Positions 48,482 through 57,183 of a stretch of 64,000 bases of DNA are shown here, piece after piece. Every line of letters starts with the position of its first letter. Position 1 is the stretch's first letter. The DNA is taken from NCBI GenBank assembly GCA_045538755.1, contig JAZQEC010000025.1, positions 1 through 64,000 on the forward strand. Reading direction: 5' to 3'. Made by a program: the position numbers and the translations under genes. The notes below the pieces were generated by a model that was not told the DNA's origin, searched no databases, and saw nothing but the letters and a program-made list of their open reading frames with translations. The DNA is from UBA1738 sp045538755 (GTDB taxonomy: Bacteria > Bacillota > Clostridia > UBA1381).

Positions 48482-51400
48482 ATGAAAAAAAGATTCAGAT
48501 GCGTAATGGCGATACTATTGACAGTTACAACTTTTTTCACAACATCGGCAAGTGCACTTGAGGGAGCGATTGAAAGTGCATCTCCGACGATAGCCAAGGT
48601 TGTAAACCTCGCCATGGATTCTATAGCAGAAGCGGGAAATGTCATAACTGAAAACATAGAGCTTATAGAAACTAATATTGAAGATGATGCAGAAATATTA
48701 GCACTACACAACAAATACAATTGGACAACAGAAGAAATTTACAAAATATATAAAGAAGGCTATGCACTGGATGATATTGGGAAAGCATTAGAGCTTGCCG
48801 AACAATTGGATGAGAAGCCATATACACTTTTGCAGAAAAAAGGAAAACCTCAATTGCAGGTTGTTGAAAACCCTCAGATTGCAGTCTTATCAGAAGGGCC
48901 TGAAGCAAATTCTACCGATACGGATGCAGAAGAATTTACGCTATATTATGCTCCGGAAAAGACTTGGGATACAGTTGTTGCTGAAGTGGTAAATGATACC
49001 ACATACGACGAAGAACTGCAACAAATTAAGGAATATGGATTGTATGACTTCATTGATCCATCGAGGTTTACTGCCGATGAACAGGATTATTTAGATTTCC
49101 AGCTTAATTCAGGGATTAGTACAATGTCGATATCAGGGGATACAAGTGATAGAATTATTGATGTGTATAACAATATTGTTTTCCCACAGAGCAAATATAG
49201 TCAGTATAATACAAATTTGATAAAAGAGAATAATGATGAGTTCATGCTTAATGAATTGACTCGAAATTATACCATCAAAACAACTGATTTTAGTCTTAAA
49301 GGGAAGAATGGACTTGATTTAAACCTGACAAGAGTTAATTCCTTGTCTAATACAGAAGTCGAAACCCCATATGTAATTATTTCTCACTTGGAACAAGAAA
49401 CAATAACTAAGCATTACTACTCTGTTACCGGATATGCCGATGTTACAGTTAAGTATAAGGAGGCACTTCCAGACGGTAGCTATACAAAGACTTTTGATAG
49501 CCAGCGGATAGTTATCAGACCGTCGCAACAAGATGATACAATTTATGAAATTGCAAGCAAAACAGCACTTGATAATGATAGGGAAAGGCTTGATGACGGA
49601 AGAGCACCAATAAGTATGTTTGATGACTATTCAAAGGCTGTAGATGCTGCGAATAGGGCGATGGACGGTGAATGTAACCGGAGATATGTACTTGGAAATT
49701 ATGGAAATATTTTATATGTGGAATTTAATGTCATGGATGATGAAGATATTGTAGTAGTCAATGACGAAGGAACGCACACCATAACACAAGAGTATACCGG
49801 TGCGGATATTTTTTGTACAACATATGATCGCATTAGTTTAACTAAGAAATATTTTGATATAGGAGTCGGTTGGGAATTTGATTTTCCATATATTGAATAT
49901 ATATACTGTCCATATGATGGAGTACAAAGAGATGCAAAATATTTGCATTATGGCGACAAAGGCGTATGGCGAATTGTCGGGAATTCACTTGAGGGGTATC
50001 ACCTTAACGATATAAGTATAAGCGGCGGAGGTTATTTTAACGGAGAATACTGTGCCGATATCCTTACTGAGAAAGACGGAAAAAAATATTATTTTGGTCA
50101 ATATGGTCAGTTGCTTGGCATTGAAGACAGATTTGGTAATAATATTAAGTTTGAGTATAATACAAAACAAATATTAGGAGACACATACCCCAGCCAGCTG
50201 ACAAAGATAACAGATAGCGTTGGCAGAGAAATAGTATTTAACTACAGCAATAGCTTACAAACAACCATTACAGTTATTGATAAAAATGACAACACCGAAA
50301 ATAGAGTGTTGACATATAATAAAACCCTGTGTGAAGGGCGAAGCGATGATTATTTACTTTCATCTGTAGTTGATTTTGAAGGAAATCAGACATCATATAC
50401 GTACAGAAAGAAAGCACTCAAAACATCTCTTACATCAAAAACATTTGAGGATAATGATTACGAGGATATAACACACTTCTATATAACCAAGATACATAAA
50501 CCAACAGGAACAGTTGTCGAGTTTAATGTTTTGTGGAGGCTGGGAAATTGCGGAAGTGATGGATTAGCATATAAGTTACAATGTGATAACTACGAGATAT
50601 GTGATCCTAAATTAGATGAACCAGATAAACTAAGAAGAACCTATTGTAAATCGGTAAATTATCCATCTGCACCTTTGAATAATATGGATGCAATACAATA
50701 TGACGGATACCCAAGATTCAGAAATGTGGAAGAAATACCAAGAGAGATTCAGATAGGTGCAATTTCGACAGAAAATTTTTTCCGTGGTACAGACGAAATT
50801 TACACTAATTATGTATATTCAAGGTCAAACGACAAAAGAGATTGGTTGTGTACTGAAAAGACGATTATTCGAGAAGATTTCTATTCACAATATCCACTAT
50901 ATCGTGAACGAATAGACTATACATATAACAACCGAAATCAATGTACTAAAGAGACAATCAAGAAGTTTAATCAACCATCAAATCAGGATAGTCACCAAGA
51001 CATACCGATTGAGTATACATATGACAGCTATAACAACTTGTTAAAAATCAAACAGTACAAGCTGACACAGTATGCCTACGATAACCGAGGCAATGTCATA
51101 AGCGAAACCGATTCCCTCGGAAAAACTGTTTATAACACCTATGACATCAATGGCAACCTCACAAAAACAGTTGACCGAAACGGAAAGACAATCAACTATG
51201 TGTATGACCCACTTAAAAACCTGATTAAAAAGTCAGCTCAAAACGGCGAGACGGAAGAGGATGTTTACACATACTCCTACAATCCGCAGGGACTGCTCCT
51301 TTCAATGACAGGCGGCGGAGTGGACAGCACATACACCTATGACAACTTAGGAAGAATTATCCGTGAAGAGTTGACAAACGGCACTGTTAAGCAGTATAAT

Positions 51401-53152
51401 TATGATGAACATGGCAACAGGACATCATTCATTTTGACAAAGGACAATACCGAGCAGATGAATGTGTCCTACAGCTACGATAAACTGGACAGACTCGGTA
51501 GTATGACAGCAAACGGTATTACTACAACCTACACCTATGACAGAAACGGACGGCTGCTGACGGGCAATTCGGGAGGCTTTAATACCGCCTATACCTACAA
51601 CCTCGGCGGAATGGTGACAGGGCTTACAACTCAAAATGGTAACACAGCTATCCAAAGCCATAGCTATACTTACCTGCCAAACGGAAATATATCAGGTAAG
51701 CAGAGCACAGTAGGAACGCAAACAACTAACTATGCATACCAGTATGACAAGGCAGGCAGACTGACAAATGAAACTATAAACTCTGCACCTACTGCATATA
51801 CATACGATGCATGGGGTAACCGTGCCTCTATGACAGGCAACGGCACAAGCAGTACCTATACCTATGACGCAAATAACAGGCTGACAAAAAGCATCACAGA
51901 AGAAGGCACAACGACAACCACAGCAGATTATTATTACGACCATAACGGCAATCAGATAACCAAGGCTGTGAATGTTACAACACCGCAATCAGGCATTGCA
52001 GCATACTTTATGTCACAAGAGACGAATAGCTATCTGTCAATGTACGAGTATGACTCATACAACAGATTGAAGTCTGCAAACACAGATGGAACTGTAACGA
52101 CCTATACCTATGACGGAAACAATTTAAGGCAAAGCAAGACATCAAACGGCATTACCACACAGCATATCTGGGATGGCAGCAATATGGTAATGGACGGAAT
52201 GAATAAGTTCTATCGCGGTGCAACAGGCATAGAGTTTGCAACCTTGAATGGCAATACATCTTTCTACCATAAGGATGCTCACGGTGATGTAACAGCACTG
52301 ACCGACTCTGCAGGCATAATCACCCAAAGCTACATCTATGATGCATTCGGCAATCAGATAAATGAGAACGAGAATGACATAAATCCATTCCGTTACTGTG
52401 GTGAGTATTATGACGATGAAACAGGATTAATCTACCTACGCAACAGGTACTACAACAACGCAATAGGACGATTCATCACCGAAGACCCAATCAAAGATGG
52501 ATTAAATTGGTATGTGTACTGTTATAATAACTCCATTAATGCAATAGATCTCTTTGGATTAAGAACATATATTCTTAATGGAATAAACAACACTGGGGGA
52601 CCAGGAGGCCCTGAGTATGCACACCAGCTTAAGGAAAAGTTGGAAAAATCTGGAGTTGAGGATGTTAGAATTATATCTATTTTTCAAGTCGAAAAACCTA
52701 ATGGAAAAATTGAATATGGATTGAATACCCTTGATGGTGCAGGAAAAGTGATAGGTGAAATGCTTGGATTTAAAAATATTTCTGAAGCTGTAAGTCAGGC
52801 GATAAAAACAGATCTTAAAAGCCAGGCTTTAACAGAAAACGAGGAACTAAATCTTATCGGATATAGCGGCGGAGGACAAGTTGCACTTAATGCTGCAAAT
52901 AAGTTAAATGGTATAGCAAAAGTTGATAATGTTATATTAATTGGTGCACCAGTCAATAAAAGTGATAACACTAATACAGGACAAATTACTGATATTTGGT
53001 CTAATAAAGATAGATTATCTAAAAAATGGGTTTGGTGGAAAAATGTCGAACGCGTTATGATGCCAGGTGTAAAACATAGTGGAGATGATGGGTATGTAGG
53101 CAAAAATTATATCGACAAAACAGTTAATATTATCAGCGAACGCATTCGATAA
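48482..53152 (+). CDS. Secreted RHS/YD-repeat protein with lipase-like C-terminal tip
   Basis: 1556 residues from the ATG at 48482 (AAAGGAGA upstream). Signal peptide (about 1-26, ending SASA). A unique N-terminal region of about 500 residues is followed by YD repeats (e.g. 'YAYDNRGNVISETDSLGKTVYNTYDINGNL') to about residue 1310 and the conserved RHS core end 'YYDDETGLIYLRNRYYNNAIGRFITEDPI'. The tip (about 1370-1556) differs in character and contains 'LNLIGYSGGGQVALNAA', a GxSxG serine-hydrolase elbow, with later Asp and His ('SNKDRLSKKW', 'VKHSGDDG'). It fits a polymorphic toxin with a phospholipase-type effector exported by Sec. The following gene is probably its immunity. Confidence 0.85.
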   Translation: MKKRFRCVMAILLTVTTFFTTSASALEGAIESASPTIAKVVNLAMDSIAEAGNVITENIELIETNIEDDAEILALHNKYNWTTEEIYKIYKEGYALDDIGKALELAEQLDEKPYTLLQKKGKPQLQVVENPQIAVLSEGPEANSTDTDAEEFTLYYAPEKTWDTVVAEVVNDTTYDEELQQIKEYGLYDFIDPSRFTADEQDYLDFQLNSGISTMSISGDTSDRIIDVYNNIVFPQSKYSQYNTNLIKENNDEFMLNELTRNYTIKTTDFSLKGKNGLDLNLTRVNSLSNTEVETPYVIISHLEQETITKHYYSVTGYADVTVKYKEALPDGSYTKTFDSQRIVIRPSQQDDTIYEIASKTALDNDRERLDDGRAPISMFDDYSKAVDAANRAMDGECNRRYVLGNYGNILYVEFNVMDDEDIVVVNDEGTHTITQEYTGADIFCTTYDRISLTKKYFDIGVGWEFDFPYIEYIYCPYDGVQRDAKYLHYGDKGVWRIVGNSLEGYHLNDISISGGGYFNGEYCADILTEKDGKKYYFGQYGQLLGIEDRFGNNIKFEYNTKQILGDTYPSQLTKITDSVGREIVFNYSNSLQTTITVIDKNDNTENRVLTYNKTLCEGRSDDYLLSSVVDFEGNQTSYTYRKKALKTSLTSKTFEDNDYEDITHFYITKIHKPTGTVVEFNVLWRLGNCGSDGLAYKLQCDNYEICDPKLDEPDKLRRTYCKSVNYPSAPLNNMDAIQYDGYPRFRNVEEIPREIQIGAISTENFFRGTDEIYTNYVYSRSNDKRDWLCTEKTIIREDFYSQYPLYRERIDYTYNNRNQCTKETIKKFNQPSNQDSHQDIPIEYTYDSYNNLLKIKQYKLTQYAYDNRGNVISETDSLGKTVYNTYDINGNLTKTVDRNGKTINYVYDPLKNLIKKSAQNGETEEDVYTYSYNPQGLLLSMTGGGVDSTYTYDNLGRIIREELTNGTVKQYNYDEHGNRTSFILTKDNTEQMNVSYSYDKLDRLGSMTANGITTTYTYDRNGRLLTGNSGGFNTAYTYNLGGMVTGLTTQNGNTAIQSHSYTYLPNGNISGKQSTVGTQTTNYAYQYDKAGRLTNETINSAPTAYTYDAWGNRASMTGNGTSSTYTYDANNRLTKSITEEGTTTTTADYYYDHNGNQITKAVNVTTPQSGIAAYFMSQETNSYLSMYEYDSYNRLKSANTDGTVTTYTYDGNNLRQSKTSNGITTQHIWDGSNMVMDGMNKFYRGATGIEFATLNGNTSFYHKDAHGDVTALTDSAGIITQSYIYDAFGNQINENENDINPFRYCGEYYDDETGLIYLRNRYYNNAIGRFITEDPIKDGLNWYVYCYNNSINAIDLFGLRTYILNGINNTGGPGGPEYAHQLKEKLEKSGVEDVRIISIFQVEKPNGKIEYGLNTLDGAGKVIGEMLGFKNISEAVSQAIKTDLKSQALTENEELNLIGYSGGGQVALNAANKLNGIAKVDNVILIGAPVNKSDNTNTGQITDIWSNKDRLSKKWVWWKNVERVMMPGVKHSGDDGYVGKNYIDKTVNIISERIR
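51471..52223 (+). repeat. 753-bp direct repeat, copy 1 (inside the RHS gene)
   Basis: Nearly identical and gap-free to 54061-54813 (constant offset 2590), ending at the shared GGTGCAA. Covers YD repeats immediately before the core. Confidence 0.95.
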
Positions 53153-53166
53153 GGAGGTATAAATCG

Positions 53167-54000
53167 TTGAAGCGGGGTTTATTTATATTTATAGCGGCCA
53201 TTATATTTATAATAGTTTCAATATTGTACATAAACTCAAACAATTGCTCAATGACCGATGAATTGAGCAAGGTTGTAAAAAGTTATGGTAGTAACAGGTC
53301 ATCTGTAAGATTGTTGAGAAGAGACGAATTGAATTGGTTATCTAATTCAAGTCAAATTGGTTTTAAACTCGCGGAGTCAATGACAAATAGCGATAAGATT
53401 GTTGATATATCATTCATACCTAAAAGCAGAAATTACATAAAGCAGCCAAATGAAATATATGCAATTTTCAAGTGTTGGCTTAAACTGCACGAATCGGAGC
53501 GAACCGATATTAAAGCCATTATGTGCTCATACAGTACGGGGGGGCATTTTGATTATGACACATATCTTATAATAATTTCCCAAAATATTTTTCTTGATTT
53601 ATACAACAAATTAGATTTAACAGGGAAAAACCAAGAGGAGATAGTAGATGAACTAGGAGCTATATGGATGCGCCAAAACATGTATAACCGTCAAGGCTTA
53701 ATATTTGATAAGCAAGATGAACATATTAGATTGTATGTGACCCCATGGAATACAAGCCAGGTTTCTCCAGATGAAAAATTTGTCCTTTCATGCGACTATA
53801 GCAATTGTGAAATTAAAGTTCAAAAGGTAACCAAACATGAAGACATATCGTTACTATATGATATATGGAGTACTAAAGTAGATGAACAAGAGTATTTATA
53901 TGGTGCATGGGATAAAAATAATAACATATTGATATACAATGGGGAAATGACTGTCCGAAAATTTAAATACAATGGGGCAGATTCGTGGGTCTCTGAATGA
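53167..54000 (+). CDS. Membrane-anchored putative immunity protein
   Basis: 277 residues, TTG start with GGAGGT upstream, 14 bases after the RHS gene. One N-terminal transmembrane helix ('GLFIFIAAIIFIIVSILYI', 4-22) with the rest soluble, probably outside the membrane. The body has 'IDISFIPKSRNYIKQPNEIYAIFKCWLKLHESERTDIKAIMCSYSTGGHFDYDTYLIII' and is rich in aromatic and charged residues; I recognise no family. Position directly behind a toxin tip, plus membrane anchoring facing the side where a secreted lipase would act, suggests immunity. Confidence 0.6.
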   Translation: MKRGLFIFIAAIIFIIVSILYINSNNCSMTDELSKVVKSYGSNRSSVRLLRRDELNWLSNSSQIGFKLAESMTNSDKIVDISFIPKSRNYIKQPNEIYAIFKCWLKLHESERTDIKAIMCSYSTGGHFDYDTYLIIISQNIFLDLYNKLDLTGKNQEEIVDELGAIWMRQNMYNRQGLIFDKQDEHIRLYVTPWNTSQVSPDEKFVLSCDYSNCEIKVQKVTKHEDISLLYDIWSTKVDEQEYLYGAWDKNNNILIYNGEMTVRKFKYNGADSWVSE

Positions 54001-54007
54001 GCTATTA

Positions 54008-54051
54008 GACAAAAGGGGATGTAAATTTTTCGTCAACTTCCCCTTTTGTCC
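54008..54051 (+). terminator. Hairpin A after the immunity gene
   Basis: GACAAAAGGGGA / TCCCCTTTTGTC, loop about 19 bases. Related in sequence to the hairpin at 56250-56293. No T tract; could be a terminator or a cassette boundary. Confidence 0.5.
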
Positions 54052-54060
54052 ACCATCAAT

Positions 54061-54813
54061 ACAGCTACGATAAGCTGGACAGACTCGGTAGTATGACAGC
54101 AAATGGTATTACTACAAACTACACCTATGACAGAAACGGACGGCTGCTATCCGGCAATTCGGGAGGCTTTAATACCGTCTATACATACAACCTCGGCGGA
54201 ATGGTGACAGGGCTTACAACTCAAAATGGTAACACAGCTATCCAAAGCCATAGCTATACTTACCTGCCAAACGGAAATATATCAGGTAAGCAAAGCACAG
54301 TAGGAACGCAAACAACTAACTATGCATATCAGTATGACAAGGCAGGCAGACTGACAAATGAAACTATAAACTCTGTACCTACTGCATACACATACGATGC
54401 ATGGAGTAACCGTGTATCTATAACAGGTAACGGCACAAGCAGTACCTATACCTATGATGCAAATAACAGGCTGACAAAAAGCATCACAGAAGAAGGTTCA
54501 ACGACAACCACAGCAGATTATTATTACGACCATAACGGCAATCAGATAACCAAGGCTGTGAATGTTACAACACCGCAATCAGGCATTGCAGCATACTTTA
54601 TGTCACAAGAGGCGAATAGCTATCTGTCAATGTACGAGTATGACTCATACAACAGATTGAAGTCTGCAGACACAGATGGAACTGTAACAACCTATACCTA
54701 TGACGGAAGCAATTTAAGACAGAGCAAGACATCAAACGGCACTACCACACAGCACGTATGGGACGGTAGTGATATGGTAATGGACGGAACAAATAAGTTC
54801 TATCGTGGTGCAA
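54061..54813 (+). repeat. 753-bp direct repeat, copy 2
   Basis: Second copy of 51471-52223, with scattered single-base differences and no gaps. Confidence 0.95.
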
Positions 54814-54836
54814 TAGCTTGCAAATTAAATATTTAA
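54061..54836 (+). pseudogene. Truncated RHS fragment (orphan)
   Basis: Begins abruptly inside a YD repeat and matches the RHS gene to 54813, then diverges to 'IACKLNI' and stops at 54836. An open frame from 54093 gives 247 residues of YD repeats but has no signal peptide, no core end and no ribosome site. Such promoterless copies are typical donors for tip replacement in RHS loci. Confidence 0.85.
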
Positions 54837-54861
54837 AGTAACACACAAAGGAGATGACAAT

Positions 54862-56103
54862 ATGAGATTTAGAAAAACAATTATATCATTATTAACAGTA
54901 TGCGTCGTGTTCTGCACTGGTTTTTCAAACATCACAGCATACGCATCAACTACAACAAGAACATTGTTTGTAGATGCTGATATAAATATAAACATCAATA
55001 GTTATACGCCAACTGTGTCAGGTACGATTGCATGTACAGAAAGCAAAATAGCATCAGTTTCTGTAATTAACACGACTAACAATAGTACGATTTATAATGA
55101 AACGATTACATCAGAAGACGGAGTACATAATGTATCGTTCACACTTCCAAGTCTATTTAATCCCAAGGAATATGAGGTCAATGTTACATGTACTGATGGA
55201 AATAAAACTCTTGCAAACATATCAGTCACTATTGATTCTGCTATATTGTTAGTGGATATCACAGGAAGTATAAGTACAGCAGATGATGTTGAGATAGATG
55301 CAAATATTGAAAGCACTAATACCGGATTAGTAGATAGAAGTATGACATTTACAGGAAGTGAAGAGGTTTCTGTAGATTTACCAAATTTGTTGGCATCTGC
55401 ATCTTTCCATTTGACAGCAAAGGGCTATGAAATAGTAACAGTTGAAGATACAGATGATGTTACAATGACTGCAAATATCGAAAATACAAATGGCGATGTG
55501 TCTGTAACAGGTAATATCAGCAGCGGTGCCGGTAGATGGATAACAATACTTGCAAGGGACAGTGAGGAAAAAATAATATATATCGACCAGATAACGAGCG
55601 GAAATAACGGTCAATTTACAATTAAATTTGGTGTTCCGCAATATGCAAGTAAAGGTGTTTGTACAGTTAAAATGCTATGCGAAGGAATGGATTCTATTAA
55701 TGAGATGACATTTACGCATACATCTTCAACGCCACCCACGCCACCCACGCCTCCAACAATTGAGTCGCAAACTATGTGTAGTGTCACCGGAACAACAGAT
55801 GATGAGTTCCGCATAGTCGTTTCCGCTCAGAATGTGTCGTCAGCAGATGATGTCTATACAATTAGCTATGATAGCAATATTGTTACTCCGACAAGCCTGT
55901 TTGGAATAGGATATGAAGACACATTGCAAACCGGTGTGTACGGTAATGTGAATATACTTTCACACACTGACGGTGTAGTGAAATTCAAACTGATAGATAT
56001 ACCTCAAAATAGCTCATGGAGCGGTGTAATAAATGTGTTTAAATTTAAATTCTTATCAGAAAACGGTGGAACAACAGAGCTTACATTGGGAAAGGTACAG
56101 TGA
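54862..56103 (+). CDS. Secreted beta-domain protein with cohesin-like C terminus
   Basis: 413 residues, ATG behind AAAGGAG. Signal peptide (about 1-28, ending AYA). Three or four repeated beta-type segments ('ISVTIDSAILLVDITGSISTADDVEIDANIE', 'NGDVSVTGNISSGAGRWITILARDSEEKIIYIDQI') are followed by a Pro/Thr linker (TPPTPPTPPT) and a C-terminal domain, 'FRIVVSAQNVSSADDVYTISYDSNIVTPTS...GVINVFKFKFLSENGGTTELTLGKV', which resembles a cohesin or fibronectin-attachment fold. Probably extracellular. It may once have continued into a larger RHS-linked protein, since its end lacks the usual closing strand. Confidence 0.65.
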   Translation: MRFRKTIISLLTVCVVFCTGFSNITAYASTTTRTLFVDADINININSYTPTVSGTIACTESKIASVSVINTTNNSTIYNETITSEDGVHNVSFTLPSLFNPKEYEVNVTCTDGNKTLANISVTIDSAILLVDITGSISTADDVEIDANIESTNTGLVDRSMTFTGSEEVSVDLPNLLASASFHLTAKGYEIVTVEDTDDVTMTANIENTNGDVSVTGNISSGAGRWITILARDSEEKIIYIDQITSGNNGQFTIKFGVPQYASKGVCTVKMLCEGMDSINEMTFTHTSSTPPTPPTPPTIESQTMCSVTGTTDDEFRIVVSAQNVSSADDVYTISYDSNIVTPTSLFGIGYEDTLQTGVYGNVNILSHTDGVVKFKLIDIPQNSSWSGVINVFKFKFLSENGGTTELTLGKVQ

Positions 56104-56129
56104 GGTAATATTGTTCTGTAAAGTTTTCA

Positions 56130-56159
56130 AAGGCGCCATATCAAAAAATGATATGCCTT
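56130..56159 (+). terminator. Hairpin after the secreted beta-domain gene
   Basis: AAGGC..ATATCA / TGATAT..CCTT, followed by AAATAAAAAA rather than Ts, so it is weak as a terminator. Confidence 0.4.
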
Positions 56160-56249
56160 AAATAAAAAAAGAGGCTTCGCAATTCCTTCGTGGTGTAAAA
56201 ACAAGGGGACGGTTATGCTGTGATGAGAAAATGAACAGTGGGAATGTGG

Positions 56250-56293
56250 GACAAAATGGGATGTGCATTTTTTGTCAACTTCTCATTTTGCCT
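56250..56293 (+). repeat. Hairpin B, relative of hairpin A
   Basis: GACAAAATGGGA pairs with TCTCATTTTGCC. Roughly four fifths of positions match hairpin A, including a G-C pair replaced by T-A, so pairing is kept. A GGGGACGGTT string lies just upstream near 56204. Confidence 0.5.
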
Positions 56294-56448
56294 CGGCATC
56301 AAACAGAACCGGCAACTGGCTGCCCCAAACAAACATTCAAGAAGGTGCAATAACCTACCAAGACAACTCCTTTGGTGAACCGATTTCTATTGCTAATGGT
56401 GATGAAAGAAAAGAGATTACATACAGTAACTTCGGTGAAGTTATCTGA
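56287..56448 (+). pseudogene. Short RHS-like fragment
   Basis: An open frame reads 'ASNRTGNWLPQTNIQEGAITYQDNSFGEPISIANGDERKEITYSNFGEVI' then stops. The 'TY..N.FGEP.SI.NGD..K.ITYSNFGE' pattern looks like YD-repeat sequence. No start signal; debris of another RHS copy. Confidence 0.4.
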
Positions 56449-56576
56449 GAAGTTGCAGTTCTTCAAACAAACTCATATCAGTATAAGAAACAAAAAGAGT
56501 TATGCATTTATTGTAACTTTTCGAAGCGGAAATGAAAGGTATATTTTATAGAAATTATTGTGAGGAGGATATAAAT

Positions 56577-56759
56577 ATGTGGGAAGACGGAAGAATATCA
56601 AGTATAGAAGCACTAATAGAAGGAGCTGATCAAGCGTCAACTAAGCAAAGAGCAAGGGAACTCTTGACACAAGCGTTAGGAAGTGCAAATTGTATCAAGG
56701 ATCCATACAAACGAAAAAATTATGTTGCACTTATAGAGGACAAATTAAGAGACCTATAA
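56577..56759 (+). CDS. Small 60-residue helical protein
   Basis: MWEDGRISSIEALIEGADQA... to ...YVALIEDKLRDL, ATG at 56577 behind GAGGAGG. Entirely helical, no membrane segment, family not recognised. It could be an orphan immunity or regulatory protein left in the RHS array. A hairpin terminator follows. Confidence 0.55.
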   Translation: MWEDGRISSIEALIEGADQASTKQRARELLTQALGSANCIKDPYKRKNYVALIEDKLRDL

Positions 56760-56800
56760 GACTGGAGAACTGATGAGGACAAGCCTTTTTGCACATCTTT

Positions 56801-56832
56801 AAAGGGGTAGGTTTAAAGCCTGCCCCTTTTCA
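56801..56832 (+). terminator. Terminator after the 60-residue gene
   Basis: AAAGGGG.AGG / CCTGCCCCTTT hairpin with one wobble, ending TTTTC. Confidence 0.7.
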
Positions 56833-57052
56833 TTTGAAAACTTATAATTCATTTATAAATATGATAAAATTATTTTGATATAAGTATATTAAAGGTCTTT
56901 TTATCTGTTTAATCGTAGTTGTAAATTAGGATTTAAAGGCTAAACAATTGCGGTTAAAGGGGCCAAGTTAAAATGTTTTATAAAAAGTCCTTTGATATGG
57001 ATATTATCTGATATATACATGACTATTCTTGAAAAGCAGGATTGTTTATAGT

Positions 57053-57076
57053 AATTGTTCTATTTTTGGAACAATT
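57053..57076. promoter_or_regulatory. Inverted repeat upstream of the Dpt-like operon (candidate operator)
   Basis: AATTGTTC-N8-GAACAATT, perfect 8-base arms with an 8-base loop, the same geometry as the repeat at 48354-48377. The rest of 56833-57121 is AT-rich and holds nothing else recognisable. Confidence 0.4.
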
Positions 57077-57121
57077 AAAGTGTGTAATTTTTGAAATGAT
57101 TGAGTTTGTATATCTTATATG

Positions 57122-57150
57122 TTGAAAATAATGTAAATTTATGGTATAAT
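57122..57150 (+). promoter_or_regulatory. Promoter of the Dpt-like operon
   Basis: TTGAAA (57122-57127), 17-base spacer, TATAAT (57145-57150), extended -10 TG. Contains ATGTAAATTTATGG, matching the RHS promoter. Confidence 0.7.
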
Positions 57151-57183
57151 ATAAAAAATAATGGCTTGAAGAGGTGTACTGTG

